From the NCBI GenBank assembly GCA_003427395.1, contig BFEA01000934.1, positions 69,906-122,018 of the forward strand: a stretch of DNA of 52,113 nucleotides. Reading direction: 5' to 3'. The notes beneath the pieces are model-generated. The model ran no database searches and had not been told where the DNA came from. It worked only from the letters and a program-made list of their open reading frames with translations. This DNA comes from Chara braunii (lineage: Eukaryota > Streptophyta > Charophyceae > Charales > Characeae). The translations under genes and the position numbers were made by a program. This document shows positions 22,185 through 32,025 of the stretch, piece by piece (the first letter of the stretch is position 1; the number at the start of each line of letters is the position of its first letter).

Positions 22185-23056
22185 AAGTGACAGCAATCAA
22201 CGGACAAACTCGCAGGCATTGGCAGCATTCAGTTGTACGATGTTCGGCTTCTTTGTTTTTCTGTTCTTGGCTAAGCAGTGAAATCAGACTCGCTTTCTTC
22301 TCACCTCGCATGCATACAAACAGATGGCATTCCACACTGGCGCTGGGCGCCCACACAAAGCTGAGAGATATTCAAGGCCAGTTTACATGCCAGATTGTTA
22401 GCCGTTCGACGTGTCACTATGGACAACTCTTCGACGAGAGGACACAGTTCAGATACAAACTCGCTTCAATTTAACTATGGCACCTGAGCACTTGTACATC
22501 CCTCTTCGCCTCAACTGTTCACACGCACTTCACACTGGATCTCCTTGGATATCCCACGCACATACACTCAGCAGCGAACACACACACGCTGAACTGTCTC
22601 TAGCTACAGCGGCTATGGCCGCCTAACCTCTTCTGGCTATGGATACTTTATCTCCCTTCAGCCCACTTCGACCTCGGGCATCTGCAGACCACCTCTCACA
22701 AGACGCTATGGCAGCGCTTTCGCATGGCTCATGCAGGAATGAATGAATGGCTGGACGCTGTCTCTTGATTTATACTTCTGTATGTCGCTGGTCTGCCCTT
22801 TTCCACCGGGCCCATGGTGCACACAGTCCCTCATGGTACTTGCTGACTGGACAAAGTGAGACTGGGACTGGGTACTGCTGACTAAGCGACGTTGGACTCA
22901 CCATTTGCCCACTTGCCTCTGGTCTGCTGTAAGTAACGTGAGAAAAACTCGAAACGAGTCGAAAGGCAATTCGGGACCTTTCGGAAGTCTGTGGACTTGG
23001 CCTTTCGGGACTGTAGCAGCTACGACCTTGACCTTTCAGAATTGCTACAGCTACGA
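22185..23056. other. Unassigned intron sequence left of element 2
   Basis: No domain, RNA gene or LTR pair was recognised. The last five bases, TACGA (23052-23056), are the left target-site duplication of the minus-strand Ty3 element. Confidence 0.5.
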
Positions 23057-23150
23057 TGTTACATACTTCAATGAGTAAGGGCAGAACCAAGGATCAACCA
23101 ATGTGGGATGAGCATGTATGTAGCGGAAGTCTGATAAACGGACTGACTCA
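23057..23150 (-). repeat. Outer 94 bp of the 3' LTR of element 2
   Basis: This matches 27840-27933 with three substitutions by eye count (at the GAGTA(A/T)GG, ATGT(G/A)GG and TATG(T/C)AG words). Similarity stops after GACTGACTCA, where RT coding sequence begins. The junction shares a few bases (TCAAG) with a point further into the LTR. Confidence 0.9.
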
Positions 23151-24029
23151 AGCTCTTGCTTGGCGAACTCGCACTTGTCGAGATTCGCTTTGTACTTGGC
23201 TCGTCGCAAACGATCCAGAACAACGCGGAGGTGTACGATGTGCTCGTCCAACGTCCTACTGTAAACCAAAATGTCATCGAGGTAAATGAGGACGCTGCGA
23301 TCGAGCAAGTCGCGGAACTCGGTCGTCATCGCTGCTTGGAAAGTTGTGGGGGCATTGGTGAGGCCAAATGGCATTACAACCCACTCAAAATGCCTGTACC
23401 GTGTCTTGAACGCGGTTTTGTACCGATCTTGAGGCTGGATTTCAATCTGGTGGTAACCTGACTTCAAGTCCAACTTCGAGAAGTATGTCGCGCCGCCTAA
23501 CCGCTCAAGAAGATCATCAATCCGAGGGAGAGGGCCGGTGTTCTTTACGGTGTGTGCGTTAAGTTTTCGATAATCGATGCATAACTGTTGATCTTTGTTC
23601 TTCTTCCGGACGAAGAGAACAGGGGCGCCGTATGGCGAGCAACTAGGGCGAATCCAGCCCTTGTCGAGAAGGTCATCGAGTTGTGCGCGAAGCACCTCGA
23701 GTTCCTCTTCGCTCATGCGGTAGATACATCCACGCGGAGGGACGGCGCCAGCCTCGAGAGTGATCCCGTGACGTATGGGCCGATCCGGAACCGTTCCGGT
23801 GGGAGCCTCGAAGACGTCTCTATACTCGTCCAAGAGGTGAGAAATGTGTGGGTCCGGCGGTGACGCGGCTGGTCCGTCCGGCGGGGGAAGAGCATGCAAG
23901 AAAACAAGGCCCATCTCCTCGACGTCATTCCGAGCTATGGCGTCGCGAATTCTCGCAACGGAAACCACGTGACAAGCAATCGAAGTGTGAGGGGTCGCGA
24001 CCGTACATGGGACTAACACTCCGTTTCGA

Positions 24030-24181
24030 TCACGGATGTGAACGGTTCGGTCATGGAAGTTCACCGGATGATCGGCGCTACGCAACCAAGACATGCCTAA
24101 AATNCGATCACGGATGTGAACGGTTCGGTCATGGAAGTTCACCGGATGATCGGCGCTACGCAACCAAGACATGCCTAAAAT
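24030..24181. repeat. 74-75-bp direct duplication joined by one N
   Basis: The sequence from CGATCACGGATGTGAACGG to ATGCCTAAAAT appears twice with an N at 24105 between. It repeats the ILGMSWLRSADHPVNF part of the protease. Exact identity and the N at the join point to a local assembly error rather than biology. Confidence 0.9.
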
Positions 24182-24917
24182 CATGTCGAACTTGGTGTCG
24201 AGGATGTCAAAAGAGACCGGCTCGCACGCAAGTGACGCAAAGTATACCGGAACGCCGTCGACGCATCGGTCAATTGACTTTTGCGTGCGGCCGTCCGCGA
24301 GTGTAACTTGCGTGGGTTGCGTCTTCCTTCGAACGCGCGGGCCAAGACCTGCGCGGGCCATAAAGGCTTGGCTCATAAAGTTGCGAGACGCTCCGCAATC
24401 GATCAAGGCTCTACAGGTTGCCTTTCCGATTTGAATGCGGATATAGAGCAAAGGAGCGTCGGTTTCGGCGTACCTTTGGGTGGCGTACTCGTGGACAATC
24501 TTCACAAGATAGGAGCGGAGATCGACAACCGCTACCCCGTCGTCCGTCAACGGAGCTGGTACTGTAGTGTGCAAATAGGAGCGTAAATCCGCCATCAAGG
24601 CGTTGCAATGGGGCCTTGGCAAGGTTCCGGTCGAGGGTAGAGGCATCCAAGCGAAGTCCTCTCTCGTGAGCGGGTCAAGCTCCTCAAGTCTTGACCACGC
24701 CGTCGAGTCCTCGGAAATCAGTGGCGAACTGACCGGATCACTTGCCGACGGTGTACAGGCTGTGCATACGCTAGCTAAGTGCACGTGGCTNGGCTGGTCT
24801 AATGGTGGTACCAACTGGGCGGCATAATCCTCGTACATAGCACGAGAATCAGGGACTAACGCATGCTCCCCAGTAGTGACATCGATTGCTAGCAAGGCAA
24901 CCGGGTCCGGCGGAATG

Positions 24918-24940
24918 AGGAGAGACGTCGCCCCTCTCCT
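24918..24940 (-). other. Hairpin downstream of the slippery heptamer
   Basis: Arms AGGAGAG (24940-24934) and CTCTCCT (24924-24918) pair perfectly, with an inner G-U possible and a 7-nt loop GGCGACG. Its place fits a frameshift stimulator, although the 11-nt spacer is a little longer than usual. A larger fold was not examined. Confidence 0.55.
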
Positions 24941-24948
24941 TGCGTAAC

Positions 24949-26847
24949 TCAGTTTCCCGAGTTTGCTGGACGGAGTATGCGTGCCTTGCCCTTTTCGGGG
25001 CATTGTGCAGTCAAGTGTGTGACTCCATTGCACCAAAGGCAATATCTGTACTTCTGACGAAGTTCGTAGACTTCCTTTGTGATGTTGTAGGCCGTCCATG
25101 GCTGCTGCCCAGTTCCCGTCGTTGCCGTCTCTTGTGTCGCCTTGGGTTTCCGGACCCTCTTAGGACGCTTCGGCGGGAGCGCTGCTACAATTCCTCCACT
25201 CGAGGATGCTGCTGCAGCGTGGAGATTGTCTGTTCCTTCATAAATTACGGCATTGTTATGTGCCGGACGTTGATAGCTTTGCTTAGCCACATAATGCGGC
25301 TGGGATTGTCTCTCGTTAGCGGCCTTGTCGTCCGTTTGGATGACCAGGTTTGCGCGATCCAGGATAGCCTGGAACGAGGTATAGTCGTACTCATTACTGA
25401 GTGCTGACCGCAATCCTGCGCACGGTCGCGAGAAGAACTCGGATCGTTGATTTGGAAAAGTCAAATCGAAGCCTGACGTGGTCACTATCTTCTGCCACTT
25501 GGTTGTCCAGTCTCAAGTTGGCATACTTCCTTGAGAGTAGGTGTACACCTCGTTCATGGCCGCCTTCACGACGTTGCGGACCATGAACCGGGTGAACCAT
25601 AGCTGCTCGAACTCCTTCCACGTGATGTGCGTGTGAAGTTCGGCGATGGTGCATGTGTGGGTAGCCGCCAAGTGGTTCATCCATGCTTGCGCTCCTCCAA
25701 TCAGCTGTAAGTATAGCGCCTTCATCATGTAGTCGTCTGGGACAGTGCGGCAGGATGCTTCCGTAAGGAAACGTTGCCACCATGCCAAGGCGTCCGTCTT
25801 GTTGTGGTCGTTGAACTTGCTGATGTCGAAGTGTGGCATCTTATAGCTCTTCGTCGCGGCGTCCGGTCTCGTCTGTAGCTTGGTGATGTCCGTCTTGATG
25901 GCGGCCACCGTGCTACTGATCGTGGCCGGCCCATTGAAAACACCTATGTCGCCGATGAGCTTGATGACGTGATCGATGCGCCCGTTGAGTTGCTTCGTCT
26001 CGTCTGTCGTGCAGCCTGGCGCTGCTGCGGCCTTAGCCTCGATGCTGCTGACGCGTGCGGTGGTGGTGTTCCACAGCTGTTGCTGTTGTTGCTGATGTGT
26101 GGCGGTAGTGCGAACANCTGCTGACAAGGCTGCAGAATCCTTCTGNTGAATCTGTTGCAGCTGTCTGCCTNCNTGTATTTGTNCNGCTAACATCGTATTN
26201 TTCCACATGATCGCTCNCATCATNGTCAACATCACGTTAGCCAGGTGAGTCCTCTCTGCCTCCGCCGGTGTCGGATCTGCCTGCTCTTCCGAAGGCACAA
26301 AGATCATGCCCTCGAGGATCGTTGTCCACTGATTCTCATTATGAATCAGGGATTCCGTGCTGGCGGCATTCCGCTGGTCCCGTGCTGCTGCGTCATCCTC
26401 AGCAGTCTGCTGAGCTTGGGCTGCCGCCTCTTTGGCCAGCCGTTGAAGTTCCGCCTCTGCTTCCTCCTGTGCCTTTGCGGTTGATACGGCATCAGTGAAT
26501 GCCTGTACCCGCTGAAGGTAATCTGCCAACGGCTCACCGGCCTTTTGGACCGGGCATGCGGGAAGAACTCCGGTGGTAACGGGTACCGTCAATGCTGTAC
26601 TCGATGCCCCTGGAGTCGTCCTGCTGCTGAGTCGCTGAGTCCTGCGTCGGAGAGGTATCACAGAGCGGGCACGCCCTGCAAGCCTGGTGCTGCGTCGTGG
26701 CAGTGCCCCGGTGTCTTGTTCCATCGACATCAGTGCTAGCTGATGTGGTACTCGAGAAACCCGGTGGTCACAGAGTACGGGGAGGGTAGGGAGGGTGGGA
26801 ACAGGCGTAGAACAGTCGAACAATTCGCATACAGTCCCCTGTCCCAC
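24949..26847 (-). CDS. Gag of element 2, one in-frame UGA
   Basis: The frame is open from 26847. A likely start is the ATG at 26730 or 26724 (MSMEQDTGALPRRSTR). A glutamine- and alanine-rich helical part at about 26100-26500 (possible coiled coil, with ten or so N) precedes a retrotransposon-gag capsid segment (TDALAWWQRFLTEASCRT; KEFEQLWFTRFM) at 25560-25800. A TGA at 25515-25513 interrupts it. The same frame then continues (WTTKWQKIVTTSGFDLTF; EFFSRPCAGLRSAL) to a perfect zinc knuckle C-x2-C-x4-H-x4-C (CLWCNGVTHLTAQC, near 25000) and a second stop TGA at 24951-24949. Gag forms the particle and binds RNA. The first TGA is either decay or a sequence error. Confidence 0.85.
24952..24958 (-). 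promoter_or_regulatory. Probable -1 ribosomal frameshift site between gag and pol of element 2
   Basis: On the minus strand the gag frame ends TCG GGA AAC TGA. The heptamer G-GGA-AAC fits the X-XXY-YYZ rule, and the gag UGA follows it at once. Slipping back one base gives GGG AAA CTG AGT and continues into the long pol frame. Eleven bases downstream is a 7-bp perfect hairpin, AGGAGAG and CTCTCCT, extendable by a G-U pair, at 24940-24918. Confidence 0.72.
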
Positions 26848-27820
26848 TGATGGACTGTAGACACCTAATCAAAACAGAAAATTAATTTTCCCGTAAAGAA
26901 TTCAAAAATTCGTAATAAGGAATTAATAACGATTTATTTAATCAATAAAATTGAATTAATGATTAATACGAAATAATAACTCTTCAAATAACAATATTTG
27001 CAATAATGATGATAATCAATAAACAATGTTTGCAATAATGATAATGAACGAATTTGAATTGTATTTAGATTAGGTGTCTGTTGAGATCAATGATGGTCCG
27101 GGAGTTCACCGCAAATTAGTGAACTACCCGGAAGTTGCAGTTTGAGGGTCAGATTCGGATTAGTTTGCTCAAAAAAAATTTTGGGAAAAATTTAGAAGGA
27201 AAACCACTCGAAATTTCAAAAACGTGATTTTTCGGGAATTTCCACCGTCAAAATCCGATTTTTAAACCCGTTTTCGGAATTTCTCCAACAAGGGGAACGA
27301 AAAAAAAAAATTCGCGAAAATTTCGTGCCCAACCCTAATTTTCCGCGTTTCCGCGAAATTTCCGGTATTACGGTTCCAAAACGTTCGAAATTCCCAAGTT
27401 GAGTCGAACAACCAATATTCGTAACCCTAATTTCCAATACTGAAAACAAAAACGGAAATACCAAAGAAAAAACGAAATGTAGGATTTACAACAGACTGCC
27501 GAATTCAAAAACGGAATGCTGAAATAGAAAAATCAGAATGCTTTCCACGGATACTGAGTCAACCCTAATCATGTTTTAACCTCGGAAATCCGGACCTAAT
27601 CAAGGAACCTAAATAAACAGCATACCGAAATGAGACAGAAATCCGAAATATAAGTCCGAATAACGAATTGAAACGGAAATGCCGAAATAAATAGAATACC
27701 GAAAAAAAAATAAAAAATTGCAACTTTGAACTTTATAGTAATACAGCGCTGATTTGGAAGATTGAGAAAGCAATCTAATTCCTAACCAGACTTACCTGTG
27801 TGAGCAGATCCGTTATATGG
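26848..27820 (-). other. AT-rich leader of element 2
   Basis: Almost 1 kb lies between the primer binding site and gag. It is rich in A and T, with many AAT, CGAAAT and CCGAAAT words. No coding domain is seen. It would be the 5' untranslated and packaging region of the element RNA. Confidence 0.65.
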
Positions 27821-27835
27821 TCTGCTCCGATACCA
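27821..27835 (-). other. Primer binding site of element 2 (initiator Met tRNA type)
   Basis: The minus strand reads TGGTATCGGAGCAGA four bases after the LTR end. It matches TGGTATCAGAGC with one mismatch in twelve. It fixes the orientation and the inner LTR border. Confidence 0.85.
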
Positions 27836-27839
27836 AAAC

Positions 27840-28445
27840 TGTTACATACTTCAATGAGTATGGGCAGAACCAAGGATCAACCAATGTAGGATGAGCATGT
27901 ATGCAGCGGAAGTCTGATAAACGGACTGACTCACATAGACTGACTCACATAGACTGACTCAAGAATCACTCCACACACATACAATCGTGAGATGATGGGG
28001 TCTGGGCCAAGCATGGACGATGCCCAGATCCCNTACACTCATACACAGATGAAAGGNGGGAGGAGAGACGAAGGAGGTGGGGGAGGTAGACAGCACCGGT
28101 AGGTCACCGAAATAGAATCCGATAGGTCACCGATATGGTAGTCCAAAATGTCATCCAACAAGATCAAAATGTCGAGGACAATCAGTCACCAATGTCGGAG
28201 ATACAGAGTCCTAATGTAACCGGTGTCCGAACTGTGATGCCGCCAAGTATCAACCCCAACAATCTCCAAGTCTCCAGTCCGGTAAGTACCACAGTCTCAT
28301 ACCACCGAAGTCCAACACTGATCTCTGTCCAACTGGTATAAGTCTCCAATCTGAAGAAGAAGAAGAAGAAGAAGATGGAGTCTGAAGAGAAGAGGAAGAA
28401 GAAGAAGAAGAAGAAGAAGAAGAAGAAGAAGAAGAAGGAGCCGAG

Positions 28446-28492
<47 letters not shown>

Positions 28493-29005
28493 ACTGACGA
28501 NGGGAGGGAGGAGAGAACCTCCGGCTCCCTGATACCTCAGGCGGCGATGGCCGCCGGTCTGGCTCAGTCGCCCTGCTGCTGCTCCGCTCGCCGCTGCTGC
28601 GCTAATGGTGCGCTGCGCTGCTCCTCGCTGCTCCTGTGCTCAAGATAGCGCCAGCGCTAATGTGCACTGTACCATACCGTACCGGTAGAGTGCCGGTAGG
28701 TCGATAGCCTCACTGAGGCTGGACCGGTACCTTTGTACCGGTGGGCAGAGGTCGGCCTCTATGCTGCGAGGCCTGACCGTGCCCTGAACCGTCCAGATGG
28801 ACGGTTCAGCCCCAACCGGCGGGCGGCAGCCTCAAGAGCGCTGCCAGGCCCAAACGGTAACATCGTTTGGGCCGGCCCGTCGGGTCTGGTCCAAGGTAAG
28901 GCCTTTACGGCCTGTAGTACCCCCAAGGTCGGGCCTTTGGCCCTACTGTGTCCCTCTACCCTATGTCGGGTCCGGTAGGACCCGTGTGGCGTCGAAGATG
29001 TAACA
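27840..29005 (-). repeat. 5' LTR of element 2, 1,166 bp
   Basis: The ends are TGTTACA and TGTAACA, a 7-bp perfect inverted repeat. The LTR includes GAA trinucleotide and GA dinucleotide microsatellites at 28351-28490. Its outer border has target duplication TACGA. Inside, near 27925-27960, GACTGACTCACATA is repeated in tandem. Confidence 0.9.
28351..28491. repeat. (GAA)n and (GA)n microsatellites
   Basis: GAA repeats with interruptions run to about 28440, then GA repeats to 28490. They lie inside the element 2 LTR. Confidence 0.97.
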
Positions 29006-29033
29006 TACGACCTCTACACAACTATGACCCCTA

Positions 29034-29140
29034 CTGTCTTCACCCGTATACAACGTACGGTCATTATAGCTGTATTTCTTACGCAACTAATAGTCTAGAT
29101 GCAGCAATAATTTCCCTACGTTGTATTCGGGTGAAGACAG
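29034..29140. mobile_element. TA-flanked MITE, copy 1 (107 bp)
   Basis: The element starts CTGTCTTCACCCG and ends CGGGTGAAGACAG, flanked by TA on each side (29032-29033, 29141-29142). The inverted repeat extends to about 24 bp with two mismatches, so it is nearly a foldback. Copy 2 is at 30348-30451. TA duplication is typical of Tc1/mariner-type elements. Confidence 0.85.
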
Positions 29141-29462
29141 TAGTCGACAGACCTACAGATCGAACCCCTACAGCTACACAGACCTACGACAGGCAACAGT
29201 CAACTACCAAAACACAGGTCACGGGTTCAAACTTCAAACACAAGGGGTCGACTCGATACTGTACATGGGTGTGGTAAGGTCTAGGGATCGAACCCTGGGA
29301 TCTGCATCTGCTACTGCTAAGGTGAAGACCGTTTCAGCAGAGACCTTGTGTGCTTTTTAGGTTGTCCTAGTAGGATTTTTGTACACATGCTATCATGCTG
29401 TTGAGGGTTTTGAGGCTTTTATGCACCCTGTTTTGACTCGGTGGTCAGATTGTTGCTCGCAG

Positions 29463-29626
29463 AGGAAGGCATCGGACCCAGGATGGCCACGTCTTTTGCT
29501 TTTTCCTGAAGGGACTACAACAAATGGCAGGGCTGTTGTATCTTTCAAGCTTGGTGCATTTCTTTCAGGCCTGCCAATCCAGCCTGTCGTCATCCGGTAC
29601 CCGCATATTCATCTTGACCCTTCCTG
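29463..29626 (+). CDS. Acyltransferase exon with the FPEG motif
   Basis: The exon lies between acceptor TTGCTCGCAG and donor GTAAGG, 164 nt, phase 0 in and phase 2 out. It encodes RKASDPGWPRLLLFPEGTTT and, further on, FKLGAFLSGLPIQPVVIRYP. FPEGTTTNG is the PlsC-type motif that binds the glycerophosphate part of the acceptor, and LPIQPVVIRYP is the later proline motif. It joins directly to the previous exon at EIK-RKA. Confidence 0.94.
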
Positions 29627-30347
29627 GTAAGGCACACCCGTAATGCTTTGCTCGCTCGCTCCTTACTCTCTCCCTCGTGTTTTGCTTTTCGTCAGTATTC
29701 AGTTGTACTTTCTTCAGCGACCAGCACTTTTTTGTCTCCTCTGCCTCTGATCGTTCCCTTGTATCTCTTGTCTCTCATTTTTTCTTCGGAATTACTATGA
29801 TTGTGCTGGATCGACCCAATCTTTCTTCCCTGACAAGCTTGATCGGTGGGTGGGTGACCGTGGGTCACACAATTGATACGGAAAAAGAGTTGTTTCAAGT
29901 TCAAAAAACACGTTGTGAGAAGGCGAGAACACTGCAAAATGATGTCCAACAGGTGTGGCAATGTGAACTTAAAAACAGGGACCACTTGCGTATCATTTTG
30001 AGAGTGAGAGCGCTCAAAATGGGCCCTGTCCATTGACAGAGGGGTCAGATGATATCCCGAGGGACCTGTGCAAAAGACAGGTCTCGAAAGGATTCGTCAC
30101 AGGAGCAGCGTGGAGCAGCTATGGCTGCGCTCGTCTCTCCTAGCAGCAGTGTTATCTTGCATATCATTTTTTTTGGTGGGCCGTTTTCGATGCACAACTG
30201 CTGCAGCCCCGATGACCTGCGGCTAAACTTCGCGCCCGATGAGTGGATGTGGCATTCTGCCTGCCTGCCTGCCTGCCACACAAGGCCTTGGTGCTCACAC
30301 ATTTTTGTAGGTGGCGCTTCAGCCGCCTGGCCCTGAGTCTGGGCCTA
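29627..30347. other. Intron sequence, nothing recognised
   Basis: No coding domain or RNA gene is seen. GCCTGCCTGCCTGCC at about 30258 is a short tandem motif. Confidence 0.4.
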
Positions 30348-30451
30348 CCGTCTTCACCCGAATAGAACGCCCGGTCCTTATCACTGCATCTAGACTGGAA
30401 GTTGCGCGAATATGGCGATAATGACCGGGCATTCTATTCGGGTGAAGACAG
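30348..30451. mobile_element. TA-flanked MITE, copy 2 (104 bp)
   Basis: The element begins CCGTCTTCACCCGAATAGAACG and ends with CATTCTATTCGGGTGAAGACAG, flanked by TA at 30346-30347 and 30452-30453. The arms pair over more than 30 bp with few mismatches. The ends match copy 1 at 29034. Confidence 0.87.
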
Positions 30452-30453
30452 TA

Positions 30454-31043
30454 CGAGCGGCGGACAGCGCGCTGGTGTGTTTAAGGTGGCCCGGCGGTCA
30501 TGATTTTCTCTGTATTTGCATTTTTTGTTTTGTACGTTTATTTTTCATGTTTGCAGGCTCTGTGTCTTTGTCTGACCAGTGTTCAAACAGGCACACTTTG
30601 CCTGTTTGGATTCGCGCCGGCCTGTTCAGATGCCTGTTCACATTTTTTGGCCACTAGGTCATAACCCAGTTTTGCCTGAAATTGCACTGGACTCGTTTTT
30701 TTTTTTTTGTTTCACGTTGTGGAGAAGCCTAAACGGAAACAGGATCGAAGTATCTTCAATTCAGAAAAGGGTAATTCAAAGAATAGTAGATTATGAAGTA
30801 GAAACTTAGGCACATTTTGGCAATCGCACTGATTCGCACAACTACTTCGGACAGTGGATACCTTCTACAAAAAAAAAAATCATTGACTGAAACCTGCTAA
30901 AGAGGAGTTGAACAATGACTGATGGGAGCAATCTAGGGCAGGAGGACACTAGGACACATTGTCGGTCGGTCAGCGAATATCATGGGCAAATGCTTGAAAG
31001 GCTATGCGTCCGTTCTCTGGATGTTTTCCTGGCTAAATGCAGG
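30454..31043. other. Intron sequence with one short hairpin
   Basis: CAAACAGGCA and TGCCTGTTTG at 30584-30608 form a 10-bp hairpin. T and A runs occur at 30694 and 30869. Nothing else is recognised. Confidence 0.45.
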
Positions 31044-31056
31044 AAAACATATGGAG

Positions 31057-31155
31057 GTCCTTCGGGACATCCGTTGAAATTGGAACGATACAGAGAAAGA
31101 GAAGATTAGCGTGGCCCCTGTGCAAGGATGACACGCATAAATCGAGAAATAGTCC
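31057..31155 (+). pseudogene. U6 snRNA retropseudogene 1, full length with insertion
   Basis: The sequence follows plant U6 from GTCCTTCGGGACATCCG through AATTGGAACGATACAGAGA, GATTAGCGTGGCCCCTG, CAAGGATGACACGCA and ATCGAGAAATAGTCC. Six extra bases (AAGAGA) lie just after the ACAGAGA box, which normally pairs with the 5' splice site. There is no TATA box about 30 bp upstream and no T-run terminator. Flanks AAAACATATGGAG (31044-31056) and AAAACATACAGAG (31156-31168) match at 11 of 13 and look like a target-site duplication, so this is a retroposed copy. Confidence 0.88.
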
Positions 31156-31246
31156 AAAACATACAGAGAATGGACGGAAATGTTTGAAATCGCAGTGACT
31201 GTGTGCCTGCAACAACAATGTACATGGAAGTTGACGGGAACAGTAC

Positions 31247-31476
31247 ATGTAATCTTTACTACTTGTCCTTCAGCAGAAGAACTGTAAATAGTATTATTAC
31301 TTTTACAGTTTTACTACCGTTGAGATAAATTTGCCCTCTTCCACGATTACCTCCTACATAAATAGGATATTTGAAGAAATTAGTTTGCTTGTTTATTGAA
31401 GGATCTGGAGACAAGATAGGAAAAGTTATTTCACTATATTTCTTTCCTGGGATCGGCCCTACAACTAAGATGAGAT
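31247..31476 (-). pseudogene. petA: Plastid petA (cytochrome f) fragment, nuclear copy
   Basis: The minus strand encodes [35 protein letters not shown] and [18 protein letters not shown], then after a small frameshift [18 protein letters not shown]. These are consecutive parts of the cytochrome f luminal domain, a thylakoid b6f complex subunit. Only about 75 codons are present, without signal, heme CxxCH or membrane anchor. It is therefore a nuclear plastid-DNA insertion in an intron. It starts about 90 bp from the U6 pseudogene. Confidence 0.9.
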
Positions 31477-31644
31477 GCTCGCAGATGGAATGAGTACATT
31501 TTTTATACAACCACCAGCTCAATGATACAATTATAACTTGACAGATCAAGGGATTGTTGTTGAAGCCGAGAGCGAAGTCCACGTGGAAGAACCTGAAGTC
31601 CATGAACATGGGTCAGATGATAGCCCTGTGATCATCATTTGACA

Positions 31645-32025
31645 GAAAGTTGAACCTCACAAGAGCTTTTTCAGGATTCTTAGCTCCTGGAGAGCAGCAC
31701 GCACCAGAAATTGTGATATAATCATCGCTCCCTATGTCGGATCGTACCGAGTGATAGTCAGTGTGAGACGGAGTTGACATGGGTGGGGAACAGAATCTTA
31801 ATATCACATGGGAGTCCAGTGACTGAAAGTTGAACCTCACAAGGGCTTTCAGGATTCTTATCTCCTGGACAGCAGCACGCGGGATATCATAGTGCACACT
31901 TGTCTATTCTCGCCAGAAATGTGATAACTATGTCATCACTTCCCATCTCGGATCATATCGAGCGAGAGTCATTGTGAGACCGAGTTGACACGGAGGGACA
32001 GCTTCTAAATGTCACATGTGAGTGC
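31645..32025. repeat. Two-copy tandem repeat, unit about 180 bp
   Basis: GAAAGTTGAACCTCACAAG(A/G)GCTTT starts at 31645 and 31825. Both copies carry CAGCAGCACGC, GATAA(T/C) and GAGTTGACA(T/C)G(G) words, with indels. Confidence 0.85.

Larger units (their letters stand above)
23151..24958 (-). pseudogene. Protease and reverse transcriptase of element 2 (pol, truncated)
   Basis: Translation from the frameshift site runs LGKLSYARRG and then a protease with ALIDCGASRNFMSQAF (the catalytic triad D-S/T-G reads D-C-G) and ILGMSWLRSADHPVNF. RT follows: GWIRPSCSPYGAPVLFVRKK, LCIDYRKLN, YFSKLDLKSGYHQIEI, VVMPFGLTNAPTTFQ and active site YLDDILVYS near 23260. The thumb stops at KCEFAKQELE, where the LTR remnant begins. 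A single N at 24105 sits between two copies of a 74-75-bp segment. The frame remains open across all of this, which suggests recent insertion. Confidence 0.92.
23057..29005 (-). mobile_element. Ty3/gypsy element 2, internally deleted, with intact target duplication
   Basis: The element is bordered by TGTTACA at 23057 and TGTAACA ending at 29005, with perfect 5-bp duplications TACGA at 23052-23056 and 29006-29010. On the minus strand the order is 5' LTR, iMet-type primer binding site, about 1 kb of AT-rich leader, gag with zinc knuckle, then protease and RT in the -1 frame. The RT runs at about 23150 straight into the outer 94 bp of the 3' LTR. RNase H, integrase, polypurine tract and most of the 3' LTR are therefore missing. 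It could not move without help, and it has lost the structures needed to be copied normally. Confidence 0.93.

Noticed and set aside
31057-31155. Functional U6 gene
   Set aside because: There is an insertion beside the ACAGAGA box, no TATA at the right distance, no T-run terminator, and flanking duplications of retroposition.
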